Origin: Opitutia bacterium | Lineage (GTDB): Bacteria > Verrucomicrobiota > Verrucomicrobiia > Opitutales > Opitutaceae | Length of the DNA: 64,000 nt | Assembly: GCA_016217545.1 (NCBI GenBank) | Contig: JACRHT010000012.1 | Span: 1,054,001 to 1,118,000 of the forward strand | Direction of reading: 5' to 3' | Shown: positions 8,547-17,007 of the stretch, in pieces | Numbering within the stretch: the stretch's first letter is position 1 | Layout of the letters: each line of letters begins with the position of its first letter | The notes under the pieces: model-generated | The model's database searches: none | Told to the model about the DNA's origin: nothing | Seen by the model: the letters and a program-made list of their open reading frames with translations, nothing else | Position numbers and translations under genes: made by a program

Positions 8547-9158
8547 TTGTGCCCGACCGGGTCGGACCCATCCTCGCCCGCCGTGGGCGAAATCACCGTG
8601 ATCCTCGGGCGCGTGCATGCGGGCGATGCCGCGGCGGCGAACGAGCTCATGAATCTGGTCTACGACGAACTGCGTCGCCTCGCGGCGGCCAAACTCGCGC
8701 GCGAACGCGCCGGCCAGACCCTGCAGCCCACGGCACTCGTGCACGAGGCGTGGCTGCGGCTCGGCGGCGACGAGCAACCGCCGTGGGAAAACCGCCGGCA
8801 TTTCCTGGCTGCGGCCGCAGAGGCGATGCGCCGCATCCTGATCGATCGCGCGCGCCAGCGGCAGGCGGCGCGCCGCGGCGCCGGCGCGGAATGCGTTTCG
8901 CTCGACGAACTCGATTTGCCGGCCGCCATGCCCGACGATCGTCTGGTGGCGCTGAGCGAGGCGCTGGACCGGCTGGCGGAGGCGGCCCCGGAAAAGGCGG
9001 AGCTGGTGAAGCTCCGCTATTTCACCGGGCTCACGCTGGAGCAGGTCGCCGAGGCGCAGGGCGTCTCGCTCGCGACGGCGAAGCGATCGTGGACCTTCGC
9101 GCGGGTGTGGCTGTTGCGCGAGATGCAGGCGATTGCGCCGACGGGCGGAAATTCGTGA
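8547..9158 (+). CDS. ECF-type RNA polymerase sigma factor (sigma-70, planctomycete/verrucomicrobial SigX6-like group)
   Basis: About 203 residues. Region 2 reads LVYDELRRLAAAKLARERAG with LQPTALVHEAWLRL and FLAAAAEAMRRILIDRARQR; region 4 reads LVKLRYFTGLTLEQVAEAQGVS with LATAKRSWTFARVWL. This is the pattern of the ECF group usually found beside Ser/Thr kinases in Planctomycetes and Verrucomicrobia. A GGAGGA site at 8533-8538 lies eight bases before a TTG, which I take as the start; a GTG at 8523 is the in-frame alternative. The Ser/Thr kinase gene begins 41 bp after the stop. No anti-sigma factor is seen, consistent with control by phosphorylation, which is inference. Confidence 0.88.
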   Translation: MCPTGSDPSSPAVGEITVILGRVHAGDAAAANELMNLVYDELRRLAAAKLARERAGQTLQPTALVHEAWLRLGGDEQPPWENRRHFLAAAAEAMRRILIDRARQRQAARRGAGAECVSLDELDLPAAMPDDRLVALSEALDRLAEAAPEKAELVKLRYFTGLTLEQVAEAQGVSLATAKRSWTFARVWLLREMQAIAPTGGNS

Positions 9159-9199
9159 GCCGTTCGGCCGGAAAAATCCGCCTGAGACGATGATTCCCC

Positions 9200-12097
9200 A
9201 TGTCGACCTCCCTTGAACGAGAGGAAGCCCTGTTCATCGCCGCGCTCGGCCAGCCGCCGGGCACGCGGAGCGAGTTTTTGCGCACGCAGGCGGGCGGCGA
9301 CCGCGCGCTCGTGGAGCGCGTGGAAATGCTGCTGGCCCTGCACCCGCAGACGCAGGGCTTTTTGGAGAACACGGCGGGCGAGGCGGTGGCGGCGGCTTTG
9401 GGTCGCGCGCCGGAGTCGCACGCGCTGGCGGCCGAGGATCTCGTCGGGCAGCAAGTCGGGGCTTTCGCCGTGGTGGCGCGATTGGGCGAAGGCGGCGTGG
9501 GCGTCGTGTATCGCGCGGAGCAGGCGCAGCCGTTGCGGCGCGCGGTCGCGCTGAAAGTGATCAAGCCCGGCATGGACACGCGCGAGGTGCTCGCGCGTTT
9601 CGACGCGGAGCGGCAGGCGCTGGCGATGATGGATCATCCCGGTATCGCGCGGGTGTTCGAGGCGGGCGCGACGGCGCGCGGACGGCCGTATTTCGCGATG
9701 GAGCTGGTGGACGGCGTGCCGCTCACGCGCTATTGCGACGAGCAGTCGCTGTCGATCGCGGCGCGGTTGGAGTTGTTCCTCGAAGTCTGCCATGCGGTGC
9801 AGCATGCGCACCAGAAGGGCATCATCCATCGCGACCTGAAGCCGTCCAATATCCTCGTCACGACCGGTGATGGTGTGGCGCGGCCGAAGATCATCGATTT
9901 CGGCATCGCGAAAGCCACCGCTGCCGGCAGCCGGGCGATGACCGAAGTGGCGCAATTCATCGGCACGCCCGGCTACATGAGCCCCGAGCAAGTCGCGGGC
10001 GACACCGACCTCGATACGCGCAGCGACATCTACAGCCTCGGCGTCGTGCTGCACGAGTTGCTCACCGGCCGCACGCCGCACGAGAACGGCAAGCTCGGCG
10101 TCGAGGAGTTGCGCCGCCGCATCCGCGAGGACGATCCGAGCCGGCCGTCGACCGTGGTGAACAAGCTCAGCGCGGAGGACCGCGGGACCGTCGCCCTCAC
10201 GCGCGCCGTGGCGCCGGGGCGGCTCGCCGCCCAACTGCGCGGCGATCTCGACTGGATCGTGCTGCGCTGCCTGGAGAAGGATCGCGCGCGCCGTTACGCC
10301 ACGGCGAATGCGCTGGCCAGCGACCTCGTGCGCCACCAGCGGCATGAACCCGTAAACGCCGCGGCGCCGAGCCAGCTCTACCGGCTCGGGAAATCCATCC
10401 AGCGCAACCGTGTCGCCTACGCGGCCGGCGTGCTGGTGTTCGCGGCGCTGATTGCGGCGACCGTGGTCAGCCGCACGCAGGCCGTGCGGGCCCAGCGCGC
10501 CGAGCTGCTGGCAGCGCAGCGGGCCGCCGCGGAGGCCGCCGCGCGCGCGCGGGCGCAGGACGCGGAGCGCGTCGCGGCGCGCGAGGCGGCGGCGAGTCGC
10601 GCGCTGTCGGACTTTTTGCGGCAGGACTTGCTCGCGCAGGCCTCGCCCGACAACCAGCGCGACCGCGACCTGAAGCTCCGCACCGTCCTCGACCGTGCGG
10701 CGGCGCGCCTCGAAGGGCGGTTCACGGACCAGCCGCAGGTCGAGTCGTCGATTCGCGAGACGCTGGCCACGACCTACGTCGCGCTCGGAGAGTTCGCTGC
10801 GGCGGAGCAGCAACTCGTGGCGGCGCGCGCCGTGCAGCGTCGCGACGGCGGCGACGAGAGCGAGGGAGCGCTGCGTGTCGCGGGGCAACTGGTGCACGTG
10901 CTGCGCCTGCAAAGCCGAATCCCCGAGGCGGCGGCGCTCGCGACGGAGACGCTGGCCCGGCTCGAGCGGCGTTTCGGCGCGGAGCACGCGCTCACGGTGC
11001 AGGTGCGCAACGCGCTGCAGGCCGTGTTGCTCAGCCAAGGCAAGTTCGGCGAGGCGGAGCCGCTGTTGCGGGAGTCCATTGAAGTCAGCCGCCGCACGCT
11101 CGGTCCGGAGGCGCCTGGCACGTTGATGGTGATGTCGAATCTCGCGCTGGCGCTGACGGAGCTCGGACGGCTCAAGGAGGCGATCGCGCTGAGCGAGGAA
11201 ACGATCGCGATCAAGAACCGCGTGCTCGGCCCGGAGCACCCGCAGACGCTGCCGACGATGATCAACCTCGCTGCAATCTACTGTCAGGCCGGCCGGATGA
11301 ACGAAGCGATCGCTCTCGGCCAAAAAGTGGTCGCGGTGCGCGAACGGGTGCTCGGCGCGGAGCATCCGCAGACGCTCGGAGCGTCGGACATTCTGGCCAA
11401 CATCTACGTGCGCGCCGACCGGCAGGATGAGGCGGCTGCGCTGTTCGACCGCACGTTGCCGATCGAGGCGCGCGTGTTGGGCGCGGAGCACGCGGTGACG
11501 CTTGCCGCCGCGGTGGAACGGGCGGCAATCCATCTCGACCGCGAAGAGCTGGAGCCGGCCGCTGCGCTGGCATCGTCGACGCTCGAGCGTTTGCGGAAGC
11601 GCTTCGGCGCGGAACATGTGCAGACGTTCGATGCGGTGATGTTGCTCGCCCGCGTGCGCGCGGAGCAGCGGCGTTGGGCCGAGGCCGACGAACTGTTTGC
11701 GACGGCGAAGGGCATCGCGGATCGCACCATGACACCGGCGACCCCGCGAGCGGTGAGCCTGATTTTCCACCGCGGCCAGCGGCTGCTCGACGAGGGGCGC
11801 GCCGCGGAAGCCCTGCCGTTGTTTGCGTCGGTCGCGGAGCAACGCGGTCGCTCGGTGGGAGCGGAACATGTCGACACCCTCGCCGCGCGGCTGCGGCAGG
11901 CGGAGGCGCAGCTGCGACTCGGAGACACGGGCGCGGAAGCGAACCTGCTGGCCTGCGAGGCCGCGCTGGCGCGGGTTGCCGGTGCGACGCCCGAAAATAC
12001 GATCCTGGCTCGCTCGCGGGCGAAGGCGCGGGGTCTGCTGGCGGAGTTTTATCGCGGCGCGGGCCGGACGGAAGAGGCGGCGCGTTGGGGCCGTTGA
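9200..12097 (+). CDS. membrane Ser/Thr protein kinase with C-terminal TPR repeats
   Basis: A 965-residue protein. The cytoplasmic kinase domain (about 88-375) is complete: glycine loop LGEGGVGVVYRAEQ, Lys119 in ALKVIKPG, catalytic Asp212 in IIHRDLKPSNILV, metal Asp233 in IDFGIAKA, and GYMSPEQ for substrate binding. One membrane helix follows at about 403-424 (AYAAGVLVFAALIAATVV), then a coiled coil and, from about 520 to 930, at least eight TPR-like repeats of roughly 42 residues with the recurring phrase LGAEHPQTL or similar (kinesin-light-chain type). It likely forms a signalling unit with the ECF sigma factor just upstream. The substrate is unknown. Confidence 0.93.
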   Translation: MSTSLEREEALFIAALGQPPGTRSEFLRTQAGGDRALVERVEMLLALHPQTQGFLENTAGEAVAAALGRAPESHALAAEDLVGQQVGAFAVVARLGEGGVGVVYRAEQAQPLRRAVALKVIKPGMDTREVLARFDAERQALAMMDHPGIARVFEAGATARGRPYFAMELVDGVPLTRYCDEQSLSIAARLELFLEVCHAVQHAHQKGIIHRDLKPSNILVTTGDGVARPKIIDFGIAKATAAGSRAMTEVAQFIGTPGYMSPEQVAGDTDLDTRSDIYSLGVVLHELLTGRTPHENGKLGVEELRRRIREDDPSRPSTVVNKLSAEDRGTVALTRAVAPGRLAAQLRGDLDWIVLRCLEKDRARRYATANALASDLVRHQRHEPVNAAAPSQLYRLGKSIQRNRVAYAAGVLVFAALIAATVVSRTQAVRAQRAELLAAQRAAAEAAARARAQDAERVAAREAAASRALSDFLRQDLLAQASPDNQRDRDLKLRTVLDRAAARLEGRFTDQPQVESSIRETLATTYVALGEFAAAEQQLVAARAVQRRDGGDESEGALRVAGQLVHVLRLQSRIPEAAALATETLARLERRFGAEHALTVQVRNALQAVLLSQGKFGEAEPLLRESIEVSRRTLGPEAPGTLMVMSNLALALTELGRLKEAIALSEETIAIKNRVLGPEHPQTLPTMINLAAIYCQAGRMNEAIALGQKVVAVRERVLGAEHPQTLGASDILANIYVRADRQDEAAALFDRTLPIEARVLGAEHAVTLAAAVERAAIHLDREELEPAAALASSTLERLRKRFGAEHVQTFDAVMLLARVRAEQRRWAEADELFATAKGIADRTMTPATPRAVSLIFHRGQRLLDEGRAAEALPLFASVAEQRGRSVGAEHVDTLAARLRQAEAQLRLGDTGAEANLLACEAALARVAGATPENTILARSRAKARGLLAEFYRGAGRTEEAARWGR

Positions 12098-12476
12098 GAG
12101 GATTTTTTCAAGAAGCGTGAGCCGTTCGGCGTGTTTCCTGCGCATGTGCGAGGGAATAGCCATGCTCCTCGTCCGGTCTCCCGCCGTCGCAACGCCGCTG
12201 CCTCCAGATCACGGTGTCGAAGGCGGAAGGAACCGGACGGGAGGGCATGGGTTCCGGCGGTAACCTCCCGCCGTAGTCCAACTCCTTAAGGTCAACACCG
12301 AGGTAATCGCGGGTGAGGCGGCTACGCGCCTCACCCGCTTTATTTTCCAGGCGAAACGCGGGTGCACCGCGCGAGGGAAAAACGAGGAGCGGCCACGCTC
12401 CGGTTTCAACGGCGGTGGATTTTGCTGCGACTTGGGGACGCGGGGCGGGGTTGTGCCTGCAACACCCACGATCCCC
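12098..12476 (+). other. intergenic region with two GC-rich hairpins
   Basis: 379 bp between the kinase gene and the permease gene, both on the plus strand. I see no convincing gene. It holds a perfect 12-bp stem GCGGGTGAGGCG/CGCCTCACCCGC (12309-12338) followed by TTATTTTCC, and a second hairpin GGAGCG-GCCA-CGCTCC (12386-12401). The first could end transcription from the kinase operon. Both also resemble the REP-type hairpins scattered through the window. Confidence 0.5.
12309..12338 (+). terminator. possible rho-independent terminator or REP hairpin
   Basis: Twelve-base perfect stem with a six-base loop GCTACG, followed by a short T-rich stretch TTATTTT. It lies 212 bp after the kinase stop, which is far for a terminator, so a REP-like element is the alternative. 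Confidence 0.4.
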
Positions 12477-14897
12477 ATGTTGTCCGACCTCCGTCTTTCC
12501 GCGCGGACTCTCGCGAAGAGTCCGCTGTTCTGTGTTGTGGCCATCGTCACGCTCGGCCTCGGCATCGGGGTTAACACCGCGATGTTCTCCATCATCAACG
12601 GCATCCTGTGGCGCGGGCTGCCGTTTCCGGAGCAGGGACGCATCGTCGCCGCGGTGGGACGCAACGAAGCGCAGCCGCGCGATCGCTTCGGGATGTCGTG
12701 GGCCGAGTTCGAGGATTTCCGGCGCGTGCAACGGTCGTTCGTCGATCTCGCGGCCTACGAGGATCGAACCACGACGCTCAGCGGTCCGGGCGGCGATCCG
12801 GAGCGGATCTCGGGCACGGCGATGTCGGCGGCCGGCATGGCGATGCTACCGGGGCCGCTCGCGCTCGGGCGCTGGTTCACGGCGGAGGACGACAAACCCG
12901 GCGCGCCCGCCACGATCGTGTTGAGCCACGCGCTGTGGACGAATCGCTTCAAGGCCGACCCGGCGATCGTCGGGCAATCGATCAAGGTGAACAGCGAGTG
13001 GACGACGGTGGTGGGCGTCGCGGCGGAGCGATTCCGGTTTCCGGAGGATGGAGGGGCGTTCGTGCCGATGCGCGACTTGCGCTTGAAGGACAAACGCGAC
13101 GAGCGCGCGCTGACGGTGTTCGGCCGGCTGAAGCCCGGCGTGACGCTCGCGCAGGCAAGCGCGGAGATCGCGGCGTTCGGGGCGCAACTGGCCAAGGACC
13201 ACGCGGACACGAACCGCGGCATCACCTTCGGGGCGCAGACTTTGTTTGAGCGTTTCTCCGGCGACGAGGACCGGCAGCTTTTCGCGGTCATGCTCGGCGC
13301 CGTGCTGCTCGTGATGCTCATCGCGTGCGCGAATGTCGGCAACCTGCTCCTCGCGCGCTCGTCCGTGCGGGAGAAGGAACTCGCGGTGCGCGCCGCGCTC
13401 GGCGCGGGCCGGGCGCGCGTGGTGCGGCTGCTGCTCACGGAGGCGATGCTGCTCTCGCTCGCGGGAGCGGCGCTCGGTTGCGGCATCGCGGCGGGGAGCC
13501 TCGCGCTTTTCCGCCGCGCCGTGGTCGATGCGCATCCGCCCTACTGGATGCATTTCGACCTCGATGGCGCGGCGCTGCTCTACGCGATCGGCCTCGCGGG
13601 CGCGGCGTGTTTGCTGGCCGGACTCTACCCGGCGTGGCGGAACTCGCGGCCGGATTTGAACTCCGTGTTGAAGGACGCCGGCCGCGGGTCGACCAGCGCG
13701 GGCGTGGGGCGCTTCGCGCGGATGATGATCGTCGGCGAGGTGGCGCTCTCGTGCCTGCTGCTCGTGTTGTCCGGCCTGACGATTCGCAGCGTGATCCAGA
13801 CGCAATCGCTGCCGACCGGCTTCACCTCGGCGGGCGTCTACTCGGGTCGCGTGGCGCTGCTCGATCGCGAATTCGACGACGTGGCGAAGCAGAAACAGTT
13901 TTTCGCCCGCCTGATCGAGCGGCTGCGCGAGCGGTCGGAGATCGCGGATTTCACGCTCAGCGACATGCAGCCGACGTGGGACAACAGCCAGGCGATCCTC
14001 ATCGAGGGCCGCGCACCCGAGCCGGCGGGCAAGCCGCCGCTCGCCTCCAGCGTGAAGTCAGTGGCGCCGCATTTCTTTTCCACGCTCGGCATCGGTCTGC
14101 TGCAGGGCCGCGATTTCACCGACGCGGACGCGCCGGAGTCGACGCGCGTGGCGATCGTCAGCACCGCTTTCGGGCAGAAATACTGGCCCAACCAAAGCCT
14201 GATCGGGCGGCGTTTCCGTCTCGGCGCGGGCAAGCCGGGCGAGGATGAGCATTGGCTGACGGTCGTCGGCGTGGTGACGCCGATCATGGAAGGCCGTTTC
14301 AACTCGCAGCCGGGGCCGCAGGCCTATGTGCCGTTCACGCAGGCGACCGACGTGCGGCGCATGACGGTGATGGCGAAGGCGCGCGGCGGCGACGCGGCGG
14401 CACTCGCGCCGGTGTTGCGGCAGACGGTGCGCAGCCTGAACGACGATTTGCCCATCTACTTCGCGCAGACGCTCGATCAGATGTTGGAGGAGGCGCGTTT
14501 CTCGAAACGACTCATTGCTTGGATTTTCGGCGTGTTCGGCGCGGTGGCGCTCGTGCTCGCGGGCGTGGGGCTCTACGGCGTGATGAGCTACTCGGTGGCG
14601 CAACGGACGTCGGAGATCGGCGTGCGCGTGGCGCTCGGGGCGACGCCGCGGGATGTGCTCGGGCTCGTGTTGCGGCAGAGCGGCTGGCAAGTGGGACTCG
14701 GCCTCGCGCTCGGAATCGGGGTGTCGTTTTTCGCCGGGCAGCTGATGGCGGGTTTTCTCTACGCGGTCAGTCCGCGCGATCCGGGCACGTTCATCGCGAC
14801 GGTGCTCGCGCTTGGGACGGCGGGCGCGTTCGCGACGCTGGTGCCGGCGTTGCGGGCGTTGCGCGTGAATCCCGTCGTGGCGCTGCGGAACGAGTAG
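12477..14897 (+). CDS. ABC-transporter-type permease, MacB/FtsX family (orphan, ADOP-like)
   Basis: An 806-residue membrane protein with the two-FtsX layout of the acidobacterial/verrucomicrobial duplicated orphan permease group. The first helix is at about 20-42 (SPLFCVVAIVTLGLGIGVNT) and a periplasmic MacB core follows. FtsX block one is near 275-390 (LFAVMLGAVLLVMLIACANV, then EKELAVRAALGAGRARVVRL) and block two is near 690-800 (FGAVALVLAGVGLYGVMSY, then RTSEIGVRVALGATPRDVL). No ATPase subunit gene is adjacent, which fits the orphan class. The start was taken at MLSDLRLSARTL, where the family usually begins; an in-frame GTG/ATG extension upstream looks non-coding. The transported substrate or mechanical role is unknown. 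Confidence 0.9.
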   Translation: MLSDLRLSARTLAKSPLFCVVAIVTLGLGIGVNTAMFSIINGILWRGLPFPEQGRIVAAVGRNEAQPRDRFGMSWAEFEDFRRVQRSFVDLAAYEDRTTTLSGPGGDPERISGTAMSAAGMAMLPGPLALGRWFTAEDDKPGAPATIVLSHALWTNRFKADPAIVGQSIKVNSEWTTVVGVAAERFRFPEDGGAFVPMRDLRLKDKRDERALTVFGRLKPGVTLAQASAEIAAFGAQLAKDHADTNRGITFGAQTLFERFSGDEDRQLFAVMLGAVLLVMLIACANVGNLLLARSSVREKELAVRAALGAGRARVVRLLLTEAMLLSLAGAALGCGIAAGSLALFRRAVVDAHPPYWMHFDLDGAALLYAIGLAGAACLLAGLYPAWRNSRPDLNSVLKDAGRGSTSAGVGRFARMMIVGEVALSCLLLVLSGLTIRSVIQTQSLPTGFTSAGVYSGRVALLDREFDDVAKQKQFFARLIERLRERSEIADFTLSDMQPTWDNSQAILIEGRAPEPAGKPPLASSVKSVAPHFFSTLGIGLLQGRDFTDADAPESTRVAIVSTAFGQKYWPNQSLIGRRFRLGAGKPGEDEHWLTVVGVVTPIMEGRFNSQPGPQAYVPFTQATDVRRMTVMAKARGGDAAALAPVLRQTVRSLNDDLPIYFAQTLDQMLEEARFSKRLIAWIFGVFGAVALVLAGVGLYGVMSYSVAQRTSEIGVRVALGATPRDVLGLVLRQSGWQVGLGLALGIGVSFFAGQLMAGFLYAVSPRDPGTFIATVLALGTAGAFATLVPALRALRVNPVVALRNE

Positions 14898-14934
14898 GCG
14901 GCGAGCGCGACCCGGGGCTTGGGCTCGAAGGTAA

Positions 14935-14991
14935 AGGTGGTCGCCGCCGTCCCGGCGGCGACAGGCGTCGTCGGGACGACGACGCCCACCT
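14935..14991. repeat. double-hairpin palindromic element (class 3)
   Basis: 57 bp with outer arms AGGTGG/CCACCT enclosing two perfect 9-bp hairpins: GTCGCCGCC with loop GTCCC, and GGCGTCGTC with loop GGGAC. The two loops are reverse complements of each other. It lies between two convergent genes and ends 15 bp from the stop of the minus-strand hydrolase gene. The same architecture recurs inside the FadJ-like gene at 63174-63230. Confidence 0.75.
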
Positions 14992-15006
14992 ATTGCACGA
15001 TCCCGT

Positions 15007-16425
15007 TCAGTTCTTTTCGCCGGCGCGGAACTCGACCCACGGCTGGCTCGGGCGGCTCTTCAGCAGGCCGGTCATCCAGTCGTATTGCGGGTGAGCTTCG
15101 AGGAATTTGTCGGCGTCGAACGCGAGGCCGTCGGCCGAACCCCAGCGCGCGGCGAAGCGCATCTCCTTCACCATCGCGGCGTCGACGACCTTGGCGTCGC
15201 AGGTGCCGGCGGGTTTGAAGGGCTCGCGGTGCGGGTTGACGAATTGCGCGCCGAGATCGCCGCGGGCGTTGAGGCCGAGCGCGGCGGGGCGGTCGGCGGT
15301 GTTGAAGCAGGCGTCGACGCAGTCGGCTTCGAACTCCTTGGCCTTCGCGAGGTCGATCTGGCCGACGTTGGCTTTCATGAGCTGCTTCCAGCGCACGCGG
15401 CGCGCGACGGGCGAGAGGCGGATGTCGGTGTCGTGCATCTCGGTTTCGAGGCGGAGGATTTTCAGGTTCTCGGCGATGTTGGAGCCGACGAAGTAGCCGT
15501 CTTTCGTGCGCTCGAAGCCGATGTATTTGAGGCCGAGTTCGAGGCGGATGATCTCGTTGGTGTTGATGTCGCCGACGAGCCAGGAGTTGGCGTAGCCGCC
15601 GTTGTTGCCGCGCTTCATGATCTCGCACCATTCGTCGAGCGAGCCGGCGTCCTGCACGGCGCGGCGGAAGCGGATGAACTCCGGCACGCCTTTTTCGGTG
15701 AAGCCCTTGAAGCCGCCGATGGTGGTCTCGCAGCCGACGAGGCCGGCGTCGGTGACGAAGAAGTCCGTGCCGCTGTGAATCCAGCCGGCCTGCGTCTGCA
15801 TGAGGATGCGGTGGCCCTTCGCGGGAACGACGTCGAGGACGACGTTGTAGAGCGCGAGCGTGAAGTCGGACATGGTGTTGTGGCCGAGGACGATTTTGCC
15901 GTCCTTCGTCATCTTGCCGGTCGCGATGAAGGCGGAGCACATCTCCTTCGGCGCGGTGACGACCGTGGCGCTGCCGGAGAACTTGCTCGCGACTTCGGGC
16001 CACCAGTAGCCGGTGGTTTCGATCGAGGCGTTGTAGGCGAGGATGTCGTCGTAGGTGGTGGGCACGCCGGCGGCGTTCATGCCTTCGGCGATGCCTTCCA
16101 GCTCGGCGCGATTTTCGGCGTCGACGCCGGCGCCGATGAAGCCGTTGGTCTGCTCCTTGAGCCACGCCCAGTCGAAGCTGCTGTCGTGCTCCCATTGCGC
16201 GGCGGTGACGCGCATGGTTTCGGCGATCTCGCGCGCGAGCAGGTAGCCGTGCTGGAAGCCGCGAGCGCGCGGCTCGCCCTCGATGTGGAGGTAGATCCAC
16301 CCGGCCTTTTCGTGGCGTTGGGCGGAGGCGAGCCAGGTTTTTTGCTGCGCGGAAAGTTCGGTGGCGCGGGGAGCCGGCAAAGCCAGCGCGAGGGCCGCGA
16401 GCGTGGCGAGGAGGCGGGGTAACAT
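15007..16425 (-). CDS. phospholipase B-like / C45-type Ntn hydrolase, exported
   Basis: A 472-residue protein with a signal peptide (MLPRLLATLAALALALPAPRA, cleavage near 21). The sequence follows the phospholipase-B-domain (PLBD/lama ancestor) fold: an N-terminal part with EPRARGFQHGYLLA, then the probable autoprocessing site at the Cys of EMCSAFIATG, followed by KIVLGHNTMSDF and later TNSW-type and NPHREPF segments. These enzymes self-cleave to expose an N-terminal Cys nucleophile that attacks amide or ester bonds of lipids or peptides. Identification rests on the Cys context and overall motif order. The substrate is unknown. Confidence 0.82.
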   Translation of the reverse strand: MLPRLLATLAALALALPAPRATELSAQQKTWLASAQRHEKAGWIYLHIEGEPRARGFQHGYLLAREIAETMRVTAAQWEHDSSFDWAWLKEQTNGFIGAGVDAENRAELEGIAEGMNAAGVPTTYDDILAYNASIETTGYWWPEVASKFSGSATVVTAPKEMCSAFIATGKMTKDGKIVLGHNTMSDFTLALYNVVLDVVPAKGHRILMQTQAGWIHSGTDFFVTDAGLVGCETTIGGFKGFTEKGVPEFIRFRRAVQDAGSLDEWCEIMKRGNNGGYANSWLVGDINTNEIIRLELGLKYIGFERTKDGYFVGSNIAENLKILRLETEMHDTDIRLSPVARRVRWKQLMKANVGQIDLAKAKEFEADCVDACFNTADRPAALGLNARGDLGAQFVNPHREPFKPAGTCDAKVVDAAMVKEMRFAARWGSADGLAFDADKFLEAHPQYDWMTGLLKSRPSQPWVEFRAGEKN

Positions 16426-16644
16426 GGGGCGGAAGCTACGGATGCGCCTGCCCCATGGGCGAACAGAAAGCGGTCACCGATGCGACCGGCCGCCGCAGTC
16501 GTTAGGTGCTTATAAGACGCCAAACGATGAATAGTGGCCCGGGCAATTTTCCCCTATGATGCGGGAAGTTGGCGGGAGAAATCGGGCCATGTGCGGGAAA
16601 ACGTCCCGTGCACGATCTGCTCCTGCAGAGCCCCTCTTCCCCTC

Positions 16645-17007
16645 ATGGCTTGTATCGGACTTGTCGAAAGCGATCACGATTGCCGTCGTGCTTGCGCGGT
16701 CGTGCTCGAACACCTCGGGCACGAGGTGCACGCATTCGGATTGCTCGACGATGCGGTGCAGAGTCCGGTGGGACCATTCGAAGTTGTCGTGATCGCCCCG
16801 GGGTGGGAGGCCGCTCGCTGCGAAACGGAAATCTCGCGGATCCACCGTCGACTGGGTGAGACGGCGTTGGTCGTGCTTTCGGAATCGCACTATTTGGTCG
16901 ATCAGCCCAGTCGGTCGCCGCAGGTGCGGATCCTGCCGAAGCCGTTCAAGGTGCAGGCGCTGCGGGAAGCGTTGACCTCGCTGACGCAGTCAGCGTGCGC
17001 GAACTGA
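16645..17007 (+). CDS. degenerate single-domain receiver (pseudo response regulator)
   Basis: A 120-residue CheY-like protein. It has an N-terminal IGLVESDHDCRRACAVVLEH strand-helix and a C-terminal LPKPF with the conserved Lys. Where the phospho-acceptor Asp should be (FEVVVIAPGW), residue 51 is Ala, and the usual DD pair is E8-S9-D10. It is therefore unlikely to be phosphorylated in the normal way. The start follows an upstream CCTCTTCCCCTC stretch with no clear ribosome binding site; longer in-frame starts from 16534 exist but add Cys-rich, unlikely sequence. Its 3' end overlaps the bufC 3' end by 18 bp, tail to tail. Confidence 0.7.
   Translation: MACIGLVESDHDCRRACAVVLEHLGHEVHAFGLLDDAVQSPVGPFEVVVIAPGWEAARCETEISRIHRRLGETALVVLSESHYLVDQPSRSPQVRILPKPFKVQALREALTSLTQSACAN

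Noticed and set aside
9017-12163. 1048-codon minus-strand frame over the kinase gene
   Set aside because: Arg/His-rich, no domains, exactly antisense to a well-conserved kinase-TPR protein.
12108-12731. Minus-strand frame across the kinase-permease spacer
   Set aside because: Mixed-composition protein without domains, overlapping the permease start and hairpins; coding bias not convincing.
16426-16644. Possible short gene or RNA between the hydrolase and the pseudo-receiver
   Set aside because: Several short frames and one TTATAAG stretch, but no ribosome binding site, hairpin or conserved peptide that would support a call.
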